The translations under genes were made by a program, and so were the position numbers. A model generated the notes under the pieces. The model saw only the letters and a program-made list of their open reading frames with translations, ran no database searches and was not told the origin of the DNA. Below are positions 43,338 to 52,954 of a stretch of 64,000 bases of DNA, piece after piece (the first letter of the stretch is position 1; each line of letters begins with the position of its first letter). The stretch comes from Xylanibacter oryzae DSM 17970. Lineage in GTDB: Bacteria > Bacteroidota > Bacteroidia > Bacteroidales > Bacteroidaceae. The stretch spans positions 2,151,703-2,215,702 of the forward strand of contig NZ_KK073873.1 in NCBI RefSeq assembly GCF_000585355.1, read 5' to 3'.

Positions 43338-45143
43338 TCATATTGCCGGTATAGAAACGACAAAACGATTACCATCTGTATAGCTGGTATCAAGAGTTAC
43401 GGTTCCTCCCATTCGCATTACCAAACTTCTGCATGATGTAAGTCCGATACCTGCTCCTGGAAGAAAATCATTCAACTTTACAAATTTTTCAAAAATAATT
43501 TCTGCTTTATCTATAGGTATAGGAATACCTGAATCAGTAACAGTAATAACATATTTAGTTTTATCATCATTGCAGGAACAAAATATTCGTATATTCCCCT
43601 TTTCTGTAAATTTGCATGCGTTATCCAATAGTTTTTGTAAAACCTTGGTTAATAGCACTCTGTTAGCATATATTTCAAAATGGTCTGAAAAACGACTTGA
43701 ATATGAAAGTTGAACTGTATCTTTTGCAAAAGGTTTCATATCAATGATAATCTTATTAAAGAATTCACTACACAGAATCTTTTCCTTTTGAGGAGTGTCT
43801 CTATTACTTTCCACCAATGACAATTCAAGCATATTGTCTATAATACCAGTTAGTTGCAAAGAGTTATCATTTATTCGTTGTGACATTTCTTTGCGCATAT
43901 CATCATCCAAATTCATACCCGAACTCGTGATAATCTGAGAAAATCCGGCTATAGCATTTAATGGTGTGCGTATCTCATGACTTATATTTCGTATAAAATC
44001 TTCTTTCAGTCTATCTGATTCTTCTGCTTTTTCCCAAGCTTTACGCAATTCTTTGTTTTTATGGTTCATTCGCTCCAATTCCTTATGTTTTATGTGACCA
44101 TAATACATAAATGATATTACTACAAATAGAAATAAGAATACGACACCCAAAGTAATAATTAGATAAAGGTTATACTTCATTTCACCTTGTACTTTTTTTA
44201 TTTTTACAGCATCAGCATCATGTGACATCGCTAGAAAATCCTCTCCATTGACAATAGCACTTATAGAATCTTTTACTTCTATAAGTTTCTTATAAGATTG
44301 TAACGTTTTGATAGGATTACCTATTTTTGTACATAAAAGATATCTCATTTCTGCACGGTCTTCTGGTATTTCTATCGAATCAGCTGCAGAAAGTGCACCA
44401 TGATAATCATGCTTAAAAAAACGATCTATACTTACAAAGTAGTATTTATAACTTGCAGCAGGAAAAGTCTTATCCTTTTTAGAAGTCTTTACGAACAAAT
44501 CATAATAATATCTGAACCCTTTTTCATCATCTAGATGCAATGAAACAAGGCACTCGATTGCATACCCATAGCATAGGTCATATATTCTATTTCCGGCAAA
44601 ACGAATTGCTAATTTTGCCTGTCTGTCAGCTTCTTTAGGTGAGTCATCAATATAAAGATTTGCTATCTGCCAATAAACTTCTGATGTATTAGCATTTTTT
44701 ACATACTTATTGAATATACTTAGAGACTTTTTATAGTTTTTCAAAGCAAGACTTTGATTTCCTCTTTTGCCATACAGTAAACCTAAAGCATAATAACTCT
44801 GAGCTAATCCATAATAATTTTTTTCTTGAAGTGCTTTTGTTTGCATTTCATTAGTCTCATAAAGCCCCTTATATATCCGATATGCATCTGCAAAATAGCA
44901 TATTTCATTAATCCAAACTCTGTAATATTTATCTTGATTGCCACGTTCAGCGTATAGAGATTTCAGTTCTTCGCCTGTATTAATGAATTCATGCATATTT
45001 TTTTTATCATAGAAGCCTTTGACAAACTTTGCAACAAGGACTTTCTCTTTTGTTGCATTTTTGTCTTCTGAGGCTTCGCATAATAATGGCTTGAAAGCAA
45101 TCAACACGACAACAAGAAGCAATATATTATAGATTTTCCACAT
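43338..45143 (-). CDS. TPR-containing sensor histidine kinase (HisKA type)
   Basis: A 601-residue kinase. A signal sequence (~1-23) is followed by periplasmic TPR helices (~55-290), a membrane segment near 324-348, a coiled linker, and a HisKA domain with the phospho-histidine near 389 in ISHEIRTP. The HATPase has LLDNACKFTEKG near 525, VTDSGIPIP near 552 and GAGIGLTSCR near 580. There is no attached receiver and no adjacent classical response regulator. The next gene upstream encodes a protein with an intact receiver domain, a possible partner. I start it at the ATG at 45143, as the codon at 45146 is TTG. Confidence 0.9.
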   Translation of the reverse strand: MWKIYNILLLVVVLIAFKPLLCEASEDKNATKEKVLVAKFVKGFYDKKNMHEFINTGEELKSLYAERGNQDKYYRVWINEICYFADAYRIYKGLYETNEMQTKALQEKNYYGLAQSYYALGLLYGKRGNQSLALKNYKKSLSIFNKYVKNANTSEVYWQIANLYIDDSPKEADRQAKLAIRFAGNRIYDLCYGYAIECLVSLHLDDEKGFRYYYDLFVKTSKKDKTFPAASYKYYFVSIDRFFKHDYHGALSAADSIEIPEDRAEMRYLLCTKIGNPIKTLQSYKKLIEVKDSISAIVNGEDFLAMSHDADAVKIKKVQGEMKYNLYLIITLGVVFLFLFVVISFMYYGHIKHKELERMNHKNKELRKAWEKAEESDRLKEDFIRNISHEIRTPLNAIAGFSQIITSSGMNLDDDMRKEMSQRINDNSLQLTGIIDNMLELSLVESNRDTPQKEKILCSEFFNKIIIDMKPFAKDTVQLSYSSRFSDHFEIYANRVLLTKVLQKLLDNACKFTEKGNIRIFCSCNDDKTKYVITVTDSGIPIPIDKAEIIFEKFVKLNDFLPGAGIGLTSCRSLVMRMGGTVTLDTSYTDGNRFVVSIPAI

Positions 45144-45165
45144 CAACAGTATATCTTTAATTTTG

Positions 45166-45173
45166 CAAATTTA
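45166..45173 (-). promoter_or_regulatory. -7 promoter box of the TPR kinase gene
   Basis: TAAATTTG on the minus strand, 22 bases before the ATG at 45143. It implies that the kinase is not simply read from the upstream gene. Confidence 0.5.
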
Positions 45174-45293
45174 CATTTAAATTTTAAAAAGCCAAAGAAT
45201 AACCTTGCTTTTATCCTAAATAATGTTTATGAGCCTAATTGATCTTAATATATAGTAACTCGAAATACAATAGGTATCAAAAATTAAGACTAA

Positions 45294-48254
45294 CTATTTA
45301 TATAATATTACTCCTTCTTGTTTCATTCCGTCCATCATTATTTTAAGAGGTTTAGTAAAACGAACATGCCGTACATACTTAGTTTCTTCTACTGCCGGCA
45401 TTGAATCTAGTATGTCTTTTCTGAATATGCCATCACCTACATTCGCATTTATAGTGAAATACCCCACTCCAAAACTTGTTAGGTTCTGGAAAAAGTGAGT
45501 TCCCTGACTTGGATCTACATGATAATTAGCCAGACTTATTTCGACAATAACTCGCGCAGCACTTATATGTGGCCATTTTACAGGTATGCCCAGCCAATAA
45601 TCGCTAGATCCCCAACGGCCAGGACCTATAAGGATATAAGTTTTGCCATCATTTAGAAAAGTCCTGTTTATTTTTTCTATATCATCAGCTATATATAGAT
45701 TATTAGCAGCAGAAAAATCATCGTCGGTCTTTACGTATACAACATCAATTACATCATCACAAATGCCATGTCCCAATGATTTATGAGAACGAAGCAGACA
45801 TTTTTCATCGTTAATCAATGCCAAATCCTGATCAAGAACCTGTTTACTGTCTACAATAGGACGTATCTGAAGCAAATAAAAGTCTCCTGTTTTATCTGCA
45901 TTTACATTACATGCAAATTCTATTTCTACTGGACGACGCATACTAGATTGTCCATATTTCATAGACATCTGCAAAATTTTTGGTAAAGGAAATACTCCTT
46001 GCTGTAAAACTCCGCAGAAGGATATTATCTTTCTTCCACCTTCATATAGACCATCACGAATTATCTGGTCATGTGGATCGAATGTTGATGCTATGTAGTT
46101 TAATGATCCATCTGCATCTGCTTCCTTTACACGAAGACGCTTTATATTAAAACCATCATCTACCTTAAAGTCATCGCAAACATCTTTCATGTCAAGTGCA
46201 TAGAATTGTGTTTGTGTTTCACGAAGTGCTGTTTCCATTTCACTGGTCTGCAACACCTGATTGGGATGATATGGACTTACTCTAAGGGTTTGTCCGCCAT
46301 CTACTATATATTTGCCTAAGCCTAATGCTAAACTTACGACACCTTCTTCGGATGTTTCGTCACCGATTGGATAATAGTTTATAGAGCGTAATACTCCACT
46401 CATATTAGGATAGAAATGATCTCCATACTGTTTGCCAACAACCTCTTGTAAGATAACAGCCATTTTTTCTTGATCTATCAGGTTACTAGTAGCTGTCATA
46501 TATGCCTTGGAATCATGATAATATACTGATGCATATACTCCCTTTATAGCACTTGACAGCATACTCAACATTTCATACTTATCCTCAAGATAGGGTATCA
46601 TATAAGTTGAATAAATACCTGCAAATGGCTGATAGTGAGAATCTTCCAACAGGCTGGATGAACGTATAGCAATAGGACTGTTGGTCGCTTCAAAGAATGT
46701 AAAGAAATCGGCGACCAAACGGTCTGGAAGCTTTGCTTTTAGGAAATGATGCAATATTTCATCATCATCTCTATCACTAAGCGCAATCTGATAGAGATTG
46801 TTACTATCCATAAATTCATCAAATATATCTGTGCACAACACTACAGTCTTTGGTATTGAGACATTGGCATTTTCAAATTCATTGAATTCAGGATGACTTT
46901 TTATTATATTGTCAAGAAAAGCAAGACCTCTACCCTTTCCTCCTAATGAACCGTCACCTATTCTGGCGAAATGTGAGTAGCTATCAAATTGATCACGACG
47001 AAACACTGCTACCACTCCTATATTCTTCATGTGACGATATTGTACAATGGCATCAAATATAATTTGTCTATGCGCATTAACATCCTGCAACTTATGCCAT
47101 GTGACATTTTTAAGGAATGCAGAGACTGGAAATATAGCACGGGCACACAACCAGCGACTCATGTGATTACGAGACACATGGTAAAGCATAGAATCATTAG
47201 GTATATTGAATATATTATCCTGTAGTTCCTTCAGATTGTGAATACGCATTATTTCTGCATGCGTTTTGGGATCACGGAAAATAAAATCTCCAAAACCCAT
47301 ATGTTCTGCCAGTATATTGCGTAGATCGATATTCATTTTCTTAGAGTTCTTGTCTATGAATCTGAAACCTTGCTTCGTTATTTTATTTTTATTTTCTGTT
47401 TCTGAGCTTTGCAATATAAGAGGTATATATTCATCTTTATTACGAATTTCAGTTAAAAGTTTTAATCCGGCCTCTGAATCTTTCTCACCATTAACAGGAA
47501 AACGACAATCTGATATTACCCCGAGTGTATTGTCAGAATATTTGTTGTATATATTTATTGCCTCCTCATAATTCCGGGCCAGTACCACTTTTGGTCGGCC
47601 ACGCATTCTAAGTGCTGCTATATGTGGATTAAGTGCCTCTGTTGCAAAACGTTGGCTTTGAGCTAAAATATAATTATAGAGATTGGGAAGTACAGAAGAA
47701 TAGAATCTTATACTATCTTCTACCAATAATATCATCTGTACACCGGCTTCACGTATATCGTGTTCGATGTTCATTTTATCCTCTATAAGTTTGATAATTG
47801 AAAGTATCAGATTAGTATTTCCTAACCAACAAAATACATATTCAAAAATTGAAAGATCTTCATTCTCCATCCTTTTTGTTATACCATGAGAAAAAGGGGT
47901 AAGTACTACGCATGGAATATCAGAAAAGCTGTCTTTAATTGCACGAGCAACAGCAAAGGCATCGTTATCTGCATTACCCGGCATGCATATCACAAGATCT
48001 ACATTTGTAGATTTAAGAACATGAGATGCTTCATCTATAGTACTGACCTGGGTAAATGTAGGGGGATAGCGCAAACCTAATTCAGTGTATTCATTAAATA
48101 TCTTTTCATCCACTCTACCATCATCTTCAAGCATGAAAGCATCATAAGGATTGGCCACAATCAAGACATTGAAGATGCGTCTGGTCATAAGGTTAACGAA
48201 AGAGACATCTTTAAGATAAAAACGATTCCATTCTTGTGGTATTTTATTTTCCAT
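45294..48254 (-). CDS. receiver-like / PEP-pyruvate-binding ATP-grasp fusion protein
   Basis: A 986-residue cytoplasmic protein. Residues ~27-160 look like a receiver domain lacking its acceptor (C90 where Asp is expected). Residues ~172-315 form a second receiver with all key residues: E179/D180, D249, S283 or S284, K302. After a linker comes a PPDK/PEP-synthase N-terminal ATP-grasp domain (~430-830) with GDGSLGGKGRGLAFLD, IAIRSSSLLEDS near 528 and LLQIRPI. No swivelling phosphohistidine domain or PEP-binding barrel is present, so it is not a complete PEP synthase. The last ~150 residues match no domain I know. Such proteins are annotated only as PEP/pyruvate-binding in Bacteroidota; function unknown. 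Confidence 0.85.
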   Translation of the reverse strand: MENKIPQEWNRFYLKDVSFVNLMTRRIFNVLIVANPYDAFMLEDDGRVDEKIFNEYTELGLRYPPTFTQVSTIDEASHVLKSTNVDLVICMPGNADNDAFAVARAIKDSFSDIPCVVLTPFSHGITKRMENEDLSIFEYVFCWLGNTNLILSIIKLIEDKMNIEHDIREAGVQMILLVEDSIRFYSSVLPNLYNYILAQSQRFATEALNPHIAALRMRGRPKVVLARNYEEAINIYNKYSDNTLGVISDCRFPVNGEKDSEAGLKLLTEIRNKDEYIPLILQSSETENKNKITKQGFRFIDKNSKKMNIDLRNILAEHMGFGDFIFRDPKTHAEIMRIHNLKELQDNIFNIPNDSMLYHVSRNHMSRWLCARAIFPVSAFLKNVTWHKLQDVNAHRQIIFDAIVQYRHMKNIGVVAVFRRDQFDSYSHFARIGDGSLGGKGRGLAFLDNIIKSHPEFNEFENANVSIPKTVVLCTDIFDEFMDSNNLYQIALSDRDDDEILHHFLKAKLPDRLVADFFTFFEATNSPIAIRSSSLLEDSHYQPFAGIYSTYMIPYLEDKYEMLSMLSSAIKGVYASVYYHDSKAYMTATSNLIDQEKMAVILQEVVGKQYGDHFYPNMSGVLRSINYYPIGDETSEEGVVSLALGLGKYIVDGGQTLRVSPYHPNQVLQTSEMETALRETQTQFYALDMKDVCDDFKVDDGFNIKRLRVKEADADGSLNYIASTFDPHDQIIRDGLYEGGRKIISFCGVLQQGVFPLPKILQMSMKYGQSSMRRPVEIEFACNVNADKTGDFYLLQIRPIVDSKQVLDQDLALINDEKCLLRSHKSLGHGICDDVIDVVYVKTDDDFSAANNLYIADDIEKINRTFLNDGKTYILIGPGRWGSSDYWLGIPVKWPHISAARVIVEISLANYHVDPSQGTHFFQNLTSFGVGYFTINANVGDGIFRKDILDSMPAVEETKYVRHVRFTKPLKIMMDGMKQEGVILYK

Positions 48255-48276
48255 TTATATTAGTTATTTATTGCAG

Positions 48277-48284
48277 CAAAGTTA
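48277..48284 (-). promoter_or_regulatory. -7 promoter box of the ATP-grasp fusion gene
   Basis: TAACTTTG on the minus strand, 22 bases before the ATG at 48254. Confidence 0.6.
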
Positions 48285-48499
48285 ATGTAATTTTTCGATC
48301 GGACCAAACTGAATGGTAATATATTATATACTCTATTATTTAAAAATCTATTATTTTGCGGCTATGAATTAATGACAGATTATGTCACAATATTACTAAA
48401 ATATAACCAGAAAGGCTTATTTATAATTGCATTGAAGTCTTTTCTCAATTTTTTTTTGTTATTTTGCATTCAGAAATCGTAAAAACAATAAATGAAAAA

Positions 48500-49783
48500 A
48501 TGAAAAAGAATTTGAAGACATCCACCTTATGTGTACAAGCTGGATGGGAACCAAAAAATGGAGAACCAAGGGTATTGCCTATAATACAGAGTACTACTTT
48601 CAAATATGACAACAGTGAAGAAATGGCTATGTTGTTTGACCTGAAAAAAGAAGGTTTTTTCTATACAAGATTACAGAATCCGACAAATGATGCAGTGGCT
48701 AAAAAGATTGCGGCACTGGAAGGCGGTGTTGGGGCAATGCTAACTTCATCTGGACAGGCTGCAAATTTTTATGCTGTATTTAATATATGTGAGGCCGGTG
48801 ACCATATTATTGCTTCTAACGAAATTTATGGTGGAACGTTCAACCTTTTTGGAGTTACTATGAAAAAGTTAGGTATTGAATGTACTTTCGTTAATCCAGA
48901 AAGCAGTGAAGATGAAATACAAAAGGCATTTAAGCCTAATACTAAATTAGTATTTGGTGAAACTATTTCTAACCCTGGATGCAATGTTCTTGATATTGAG
49001 AAATTCTCAAGAATTGCTCACAAGAATGGCGTTCCTCTTTTAGTGGACAATACTTTTGCTACTCCTATAAATTGTCGCCCTTTTGAATGGGGGTGTGATA
49101 TAGTAACTCATTCTACTACAAAATATATGGATGGACATGCTACCTCTGTTGGTGGTGCTATTGTTGATAGTGGCAATTTCAATTGGGACGCATACGCCGA
49201 CAAATTTCCAGGCCTTTGCACACCTGATGAGTCATACCACGGACTTACTTACACTAAAGCTTTCGGTAAATTAGCATACATCACTAAATTAGTAGCTCAA
49301 CTGATGCGTGACCTTGGTTCTATACCTAGTCCTAACAATTCATTCTTGCTTAATTTAGGACTGGAGACTTTGCATTTGCGCGTTCCTCAGCATTGTAAGA
49401 ATGCACAAAAAGTGGCTGAGTTTTTGAAAGATGACACTCGCGTGGCTTGGATACATTACTGCGGACTAAAGGATGACAAGTGTTATGAACTAGGTCAAAA
49501 ATACATGCCCAACGGCTCTTGTGGGGTTATAGCTTTCGGACTTAAGGGCAACAGAGATACAGCAATAAAATTCATGGATTCTCTTGAGATGATTAATATA
49601 GTAACTCATGTTGCTGACGCACGCACTTGCGTACTGCATCCGGCCAGTCACACACACCGCCAGTTAACAGAGAAACAGTTGAAAGCAGCTGGAATAGCTC
49701 CTGACTTGATTCGCATATCTGTTGGTATTGAGAATATTGAGGATATATTAGATGACATAAAACAGGCTTTGGACAAAATTTAA
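48500..49783 (+). CDS. metY: O-acetylhomoserine aminocarboxypropyltransferase
   Basis: Makes homocysteine from O-acetylhomoserine and sulfide using PLP. The 427-residue protein has YTRLQNPTNDAV near 55, SSGQAANFYA near 79, and LVDNTFATPINCRP near 187. The PLP lysine is in THSTTKYMDGHA (K near 209), and HPASHTHRQLT lies near 375. It fits the Cys/Met metabolism MetY subfamily. I prefer the ATG at 48500; an in-frame upstream ATG at 48464 sits in the -7-like TATTTTG segment. No SAM riboswitch is evident. A TGACA/TGTCA pair at 48374-48388 could be an operator. Confidence 0.93.
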   Translation: MKKNLKTSTLCVQAGWEPKNGEPRVLPIIQSTTFKYDNSEEMAMLFDLKKEGFFYTRLQNPTNDAVAKKIAALEGGVGAMLTSSGQAANFYAVFNICEAGDHIIASNEIYGGTFNLFGVTMKKLGIECTFVNPESSEDEIQKAFKPNTKLVFGETISNPGCNVLDIEKFSRIAHKNGVPLLVDNTFATPINCRPFEWGCDIVTHSTTKYMDGHATSVGGAIVDSGNFNWDAYADKFPGLCTPDESYHGLTYTKAFGKLAYITKLVAQLMRDLGSIPSPNNSFLLNLGLETLHLRVPQHCKNAQKVAEFLKDDTRVAWIHYCGLKDDKCYELGQKYMPNGSCGVIAFGLKGNRDTAIKFMDSLEMINIVTHVADARTCVLHPASHTHRQLTEKQLKAAGIAPDLIRISVGIENIEDILDDIKQALDKI

Positions 49784-49803
49784 CATCCAAAGTTTCATAA
49801 GAT

Positions 49804-49846
49804 AAAAGACAACCGAATATTCCTAACAAACACGGTTGTCTTTTTC
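49804..49846 (+). terminator. Rho-independent terminator of metY
   Basis: AAAAGACAACCG pairs with CGGTTGTCTTTT around a 17-base loop and runs into further T, 20 bases after the metY stop. Confidence 0.85.
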
Positions 49847-49917
49847 TTTCAAATATATTAGCAGTATCTTCTCTTTTAACAAAACGTAAGCAAACATACA
49901 AAATATTTGGGATTTCT

Positions 49918-49949
49918 TTTGGTCATTCCAATATTAAATTCTACTTTTG
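49918..49949 (+). promoter_or_regulatory. gdhA promoter (-33 TTTG and -7 box)
   Basis: TTTG at 49918-49921 and TACTTTTG at 49942-49949, exactly 20 bases apart: a textbook Bacteroidota promoter 50 bases before the gdhA ATG. Confidence 0.75.
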
Positions 49950-49998
49950 TGATAGTCTAAATGACAATTTGATAATTTAACAATAAAAACACATTACT

Positions 49999-51336
49999 AT
50001 GGAAGTTAAGAAAATAATGCAAGACTTGGAGCAAAAACACCCAGGTGAGGCAGAATATCTGCAGGCAGTAAAAGAGGTCCTAATTTCAATTAAAGATGTA
50101 TATAACCAGCACCCTGAATTTGAAAAGGCAAAAATTATTGAAAGAATAGTAGAACCTGAAAGGATTCTTACTTTCCGTGTACCATGGGTAGATGATAAAG
50201 GAGAGGTACATGTAAACATTGGTTATAGAGTGCAGTTTAATAGCGCGATTGGACCTTACAAAGGTGGACTGAGATTCCATCCTTCAGTAAATCTTTCTAT
50301 TCTTAAGTTCTTGGGATTCGAGCAAACTTTCAAGAATTCACTTACTACTTTGCCTATGGGTGGTGGCAAAGGTGGATCAGATTTCTCAATAAGAGGAAAA
50401 AGTGATAATGAAGTTATGAGATTCTGTCAAGCTTTTATGACAGAACTTTTTAAGGTTATAGGTCCAGAAACAGACATCCCTGCTGGTGATATAGGTGTAG
50501 GTGCCAGAGAAATAGGATATCTATTTGGTATGTACAAAAAACTAACTCATCAATGGAATGGTGTTATAACAGGTAAAGGACTTGAATGGGGTGGTTCTAG
50601 AATAAGGCCAGAAGCAACAGGATTCGGTGCCCTTTATTTTGTAAATCAAATGTTACAAACGCATAATATAGATATTAAAGGTAAAACTATTGCTGTGAGT
50701 GGTTTTGGCAATGTAGCATGGGGAGCTGTGACCAAGGCTACACAACTTGGTGCAAAGGTTATAACTATTTCTGGTCCTGATGGCTATATATATGATCCAG
50801 ACGGAATTTGTGGAGAGAAAATAGATTATATGCTTGAGCTTCGCGCCACTGGTAATGATGTCTGTGCACCGTATGCGGAAATGTTTTCTGGGGCTAAGTT
50901 TATTCCAAACAAACGTCCTTGGGAAGTTAAGTGCGATATAGCATTACCGTGTGCTACACAGAATGAACTGAATGGCAATGATGCTGATATTCTACTAGCT
51001 AATCACCCTATATGTGTAGCTGAGGTTTCTAATATGGGATGTACTGCAGAAGCTGTCGAAAAATTCGTAAAAGCTAAACAATTGTTTGCCCCTGGCAAAG
51101 CTGTAAACGCTGGTGGTGTTGCTACCTCTGGATTGGAGATGACACAAAATGCGATACGCCTTAGTTGGAGTTCAGATGAAGTTGATGAAAAATTGCATCA
51201 AATTATGCATAGCATACACGAGCAATGTGTAAAATATGGTAAACTTAATGATGGATATATCGACTATGTCAAAGGTGCTAACATAGCTGGATTCATGAAA
51301 GTTGCAAACGCAATGATGGCTCAAGGTATTGTGTAA
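49999..51336 (+). CDS. gdhA: NADP-type glutamate dehydrogenase
   Basis: Assimilates ammonia by reductive amination of 2-oxoglutarate. The 445-residue protein has GPYKGGLRFHPSV near 90, the catalytic-lysine PMGGGKGGSDF near 121, DIPAGDIGVGAREIGYL near 162, and a dinucleotide-binding SGFGNVAWGA near 235. Length and motifs match the hexameric NADP-dependent type of E. coli and Bacteroides. Coenzyme preference is inferred from family. It is monocistronic. Confidence 0.95.
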   Translation: MEVKKIMQDLEQKHPGEAEYLQAVKEVLISIKDVYNQHPEFEKAKIIERIVEPERILTFRVPWVDDKGEVHVNIGYRVQFNSAIGPYKGGLRFHPSVNLSILKFLGFEQTFKNSLTTLPMGGGKGGSDFSIRGKSDNEVMRFCQAFMTELFKVIGPETDIPAGDIGVGAREIGYLFGMYKKLTHQWNGVITGKGLEWGGSRIRPEATGFGALYFVNQMLQTHNIDIKGKTIAVSGFGNVAWGAVTKATQLGAKVITISGPDGYIYDPDGICGEKIDYMLELRATGNDVCAPYAEMFSGAKFIPNKRPWEVKCDIALPCATQNELNGNDADILLANHPICVAEVSNMGCTAEAVEKFVKAKQLFAPGKAVNAGGVATSGLEMTQNAIRLSWSSDEVDEKLHQIMHSIHEQCVKYGKLNDGYIDYVKGANIAGFMKVANAMMAQGIV

Positions 51337-51374
51337 ATGATTATGAAATAATTTAATATTTCAGTAAATATATT

Positions 51375-51409
51375 AGCCTTGTTCCTCTTTTAAAATGAGG
51401 GGCAAGGCT
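51375..51409 (+). terminator. hairpin after gdhA
   Basis: AGCCTTG and CAAGGCT form the outer stem, continued by CCTC/GAGG and two G-T pairs, giving about 13 pairs. The following T tract is poor (TCTAATTT), so termination may be weak. Confidence 0.6.
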
Positions 51410-51512
51410 TCTAATTTAGAAAAAATGATTCTGTAAAATTATTGATCGACTTTATAATTAAAAAACATTTCTTTTTATATTAACTAGAAAAGATTGGAAT
51501 TACAAAAAGAAA

Positions 51513-52301
51513 TTACTTCTTTGTCTTAATCAAAAACTCCTTTACATTCGATGTAATCTGATTATTACCTTGAGCAACTGCTACACAGAATTTGGCAATA
51601 CCATCTTTTAATCTTTTATCGGCCTTTACTGTAGCTGTATACCTTATTCCTTTATAAGGCAAGATACTTTCAACATGAATATTGGGAGATATAAATATAT
51701 GTTTATTACCTGTTGTTTCTATAACCGTAGGCTGCACATCATAAAGTGTATCTGATGAATTATTAATAACTTCAAATATAACTTTACATTCTTCATTAGC
51801 CCTTAATATTCCATCCGGATTCATATCAACAAATCTTGCATTACGTATTTCTATGGTCGAATTTAATTTAAACCCATATGATGCTCCATTACCAACATCT
51901 GATACTATAGCTGATTGAGACAATGTCTGTGGTTGCACTGCACTATAATTTCCACTGTAAGTAGTGTCATTGTATTCATATATTCTATCGTCTGCACTAT
52001 TCGTAGGATCAAAGCCACTAGGATCATCCGTAGCATCATCTCGCGAAACTCCATTTTGCCTACACTGAACGTTTTCTTCTGCTTTGTCGGCAATAGAACC
52101 TATTGCAGCACCAGCAACTGCCCCACCAGCCATTCCAAAGATTGAACCTAAATCACTCCCTCTAGGTCCACTACTTATACCACCAATAGCAGAACCTAAC
52201 ATTGAACCGATCATTGATCCAGCGTAGGCTCCATTTGCTGTATATGAGCCACAGCTACTTAATGTTATAGCCCCGCATAGAAATAATACAGACCTCTTCA
52301 T
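51513..52301 (-). CDS. glycine-zipper lipoprotein
   Basis: A 262-residue lipoprotein (signal with SSCG, C17) followed by a glycine/alanine/serine-rich zipper (~25-72) with repeated GxxxG spacing, resembling OmpA-like or 17-kDa-antigen glycine zippers. Next comes a short Ser/Thr/Asp-rich linker, then a C-terminal beta-sandwich (~150-262), as in IEIRNARFVDMNPDG. This last part looks like an immunoglobulin-like fold with NEECKVIFEVINNSSDTLYDV. No enzyme motif; probably an envelope structural protein. It has its own promoter. Confidence 0.78.
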   Translation of the reverse strand: MKRSVLFLCGAITLSSCGSYTANGAYAGSMIGSMLGSAIGGISSGPRGSDLGSIFGMAGGAVAGAAIGSIADKAEENVQCRQNGVSRDDATDDPSGFDPTNSADDRIYEYNDTTYSGNYSAVQPQTLSQSAIVSDVGNGASYGFKLNSTIEIRNARFVDMNPDGILRANEECKVIFEVINNSSDTLYDVQPTVIETTGNKHIFISPNIHVESILPYKGIRYTATVKADKRLKDGIAKFCVAVAQGNNQITSNVKEFLIKTKK

Positions 52302-52324
52302 ATCAATTTATTGTTTTATTGCTG

Positions 52325-52332
52325 CAAATATA
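52325..52332 (-). promoter_or_regulatory. -7 promoter box of the glycine-zipper gene
   Basis: TATATTTG on the minus strand, 23 bases before the ATG at 52301. Confidence 0.55.
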
Positions 52333-52390
52333 ATTTATTATATTGAAAACAAATAAAACTCTATATTTTTTTAACTATTAAACCCGTAAA

Positions 52391-52433
52391 ATAAGAAGAC
52401 GCCTCTTTTTTTTTAAGAGACGTCTTCATTTTT
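52391..52433. terminator. hairpin after rplQ
   Basis: GAAGACG and CGTCTTC with CTCTT/AAGAG form a 12-pair stem with one mismatch around a T-rich loop, 15 bases after the rplQ stop. It probably ends the ribosomal operon. Confidence 0.7.
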
Positions 52434-52447
52434 TATCTAACTGTAAT

Positions 52448-52948
52448 TTATTCAGCTTTTGGAGCTTCTTCAGTTTTTGCTTCTTCTGCTTTTGGAGCCT
52501 CTACGACAGTTTCTTCTACTTTAGCAGTAGCTTTCTTACCTGCACGACGAGTTTTCTTTGCAACTGGTTTATTTGTCTTTGCCATGTTTTCATCATAGTC
52601 AACAAGTTCAATAAAACAAATTGAAGCTGCATCTCCTTGGCGAGATCCTAATTTGATTATACGAGTGTATCCTCCTGGACGATCAGCCACTTTAGCAGAG
52701 ACTTCCTTGAAGAGTTCCGTAACAGCAAATTTATTTTGCAGATTACGAAAGACAACACGACGTGAATTAGTTGTATCTTCTTTAGAACGTGTTATCATAG
52801 GTTCTACATATTTTTTCAAAGCCTTTGCTTTGGCAAGAGTCGTAGTGATTCTTTTGTGCATGATCAGAGATATTGCCATGTTTGCAAGCATCGCATTACG
52901 GTGAGATGCAGTACGACTCAAGTGGTTGAATTTCTTATTGTGTCTCAT
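52448..52948 (-). CDS. rplQ: 50S ribosomal protein L17
   Basis: Large-subunit protein. Residues 1-115 are the conserved L17 core ([45 protein letters not shown]). A 45-residue extension rich in Ala, Glu and Lys (repeated EEAPKAE-type units) follows, absent from E. coli L17 and common in Bacteroidota. Last gene of the cluster, six bases after rpoA. Confidence 0.96.
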   Translation of the reverse strand: MRHNKKFNHLSRTASHRNAMLANMAISLIMHKRITTTLAKAKALKKYVEPMITRSKEDTTNSRRVVFRNLQNKFAVTELFKEVSAKVADRPGGYTRIIKLGSRQGDAASICFIELVDYDENMAKTNKPVAKKTRRAGKKATAKVEETVVEAPKAEEAKTEEAPKAE

Positions 52949-52954
52949 TTTTTT

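Noticed and set aside
45294..48254. Phosphoenolpyruvate synthase
   Set aside because: Only the ATP-grasp domain is present; the phosphohistidine swivel and PEP-binding barrel are missing.
48255..48499. SAM or other riboswitch before metY
   Set aside because: No multi-stem aptamer pattern; only a short TGACA/TGTCA pair and AT-rich sequence.
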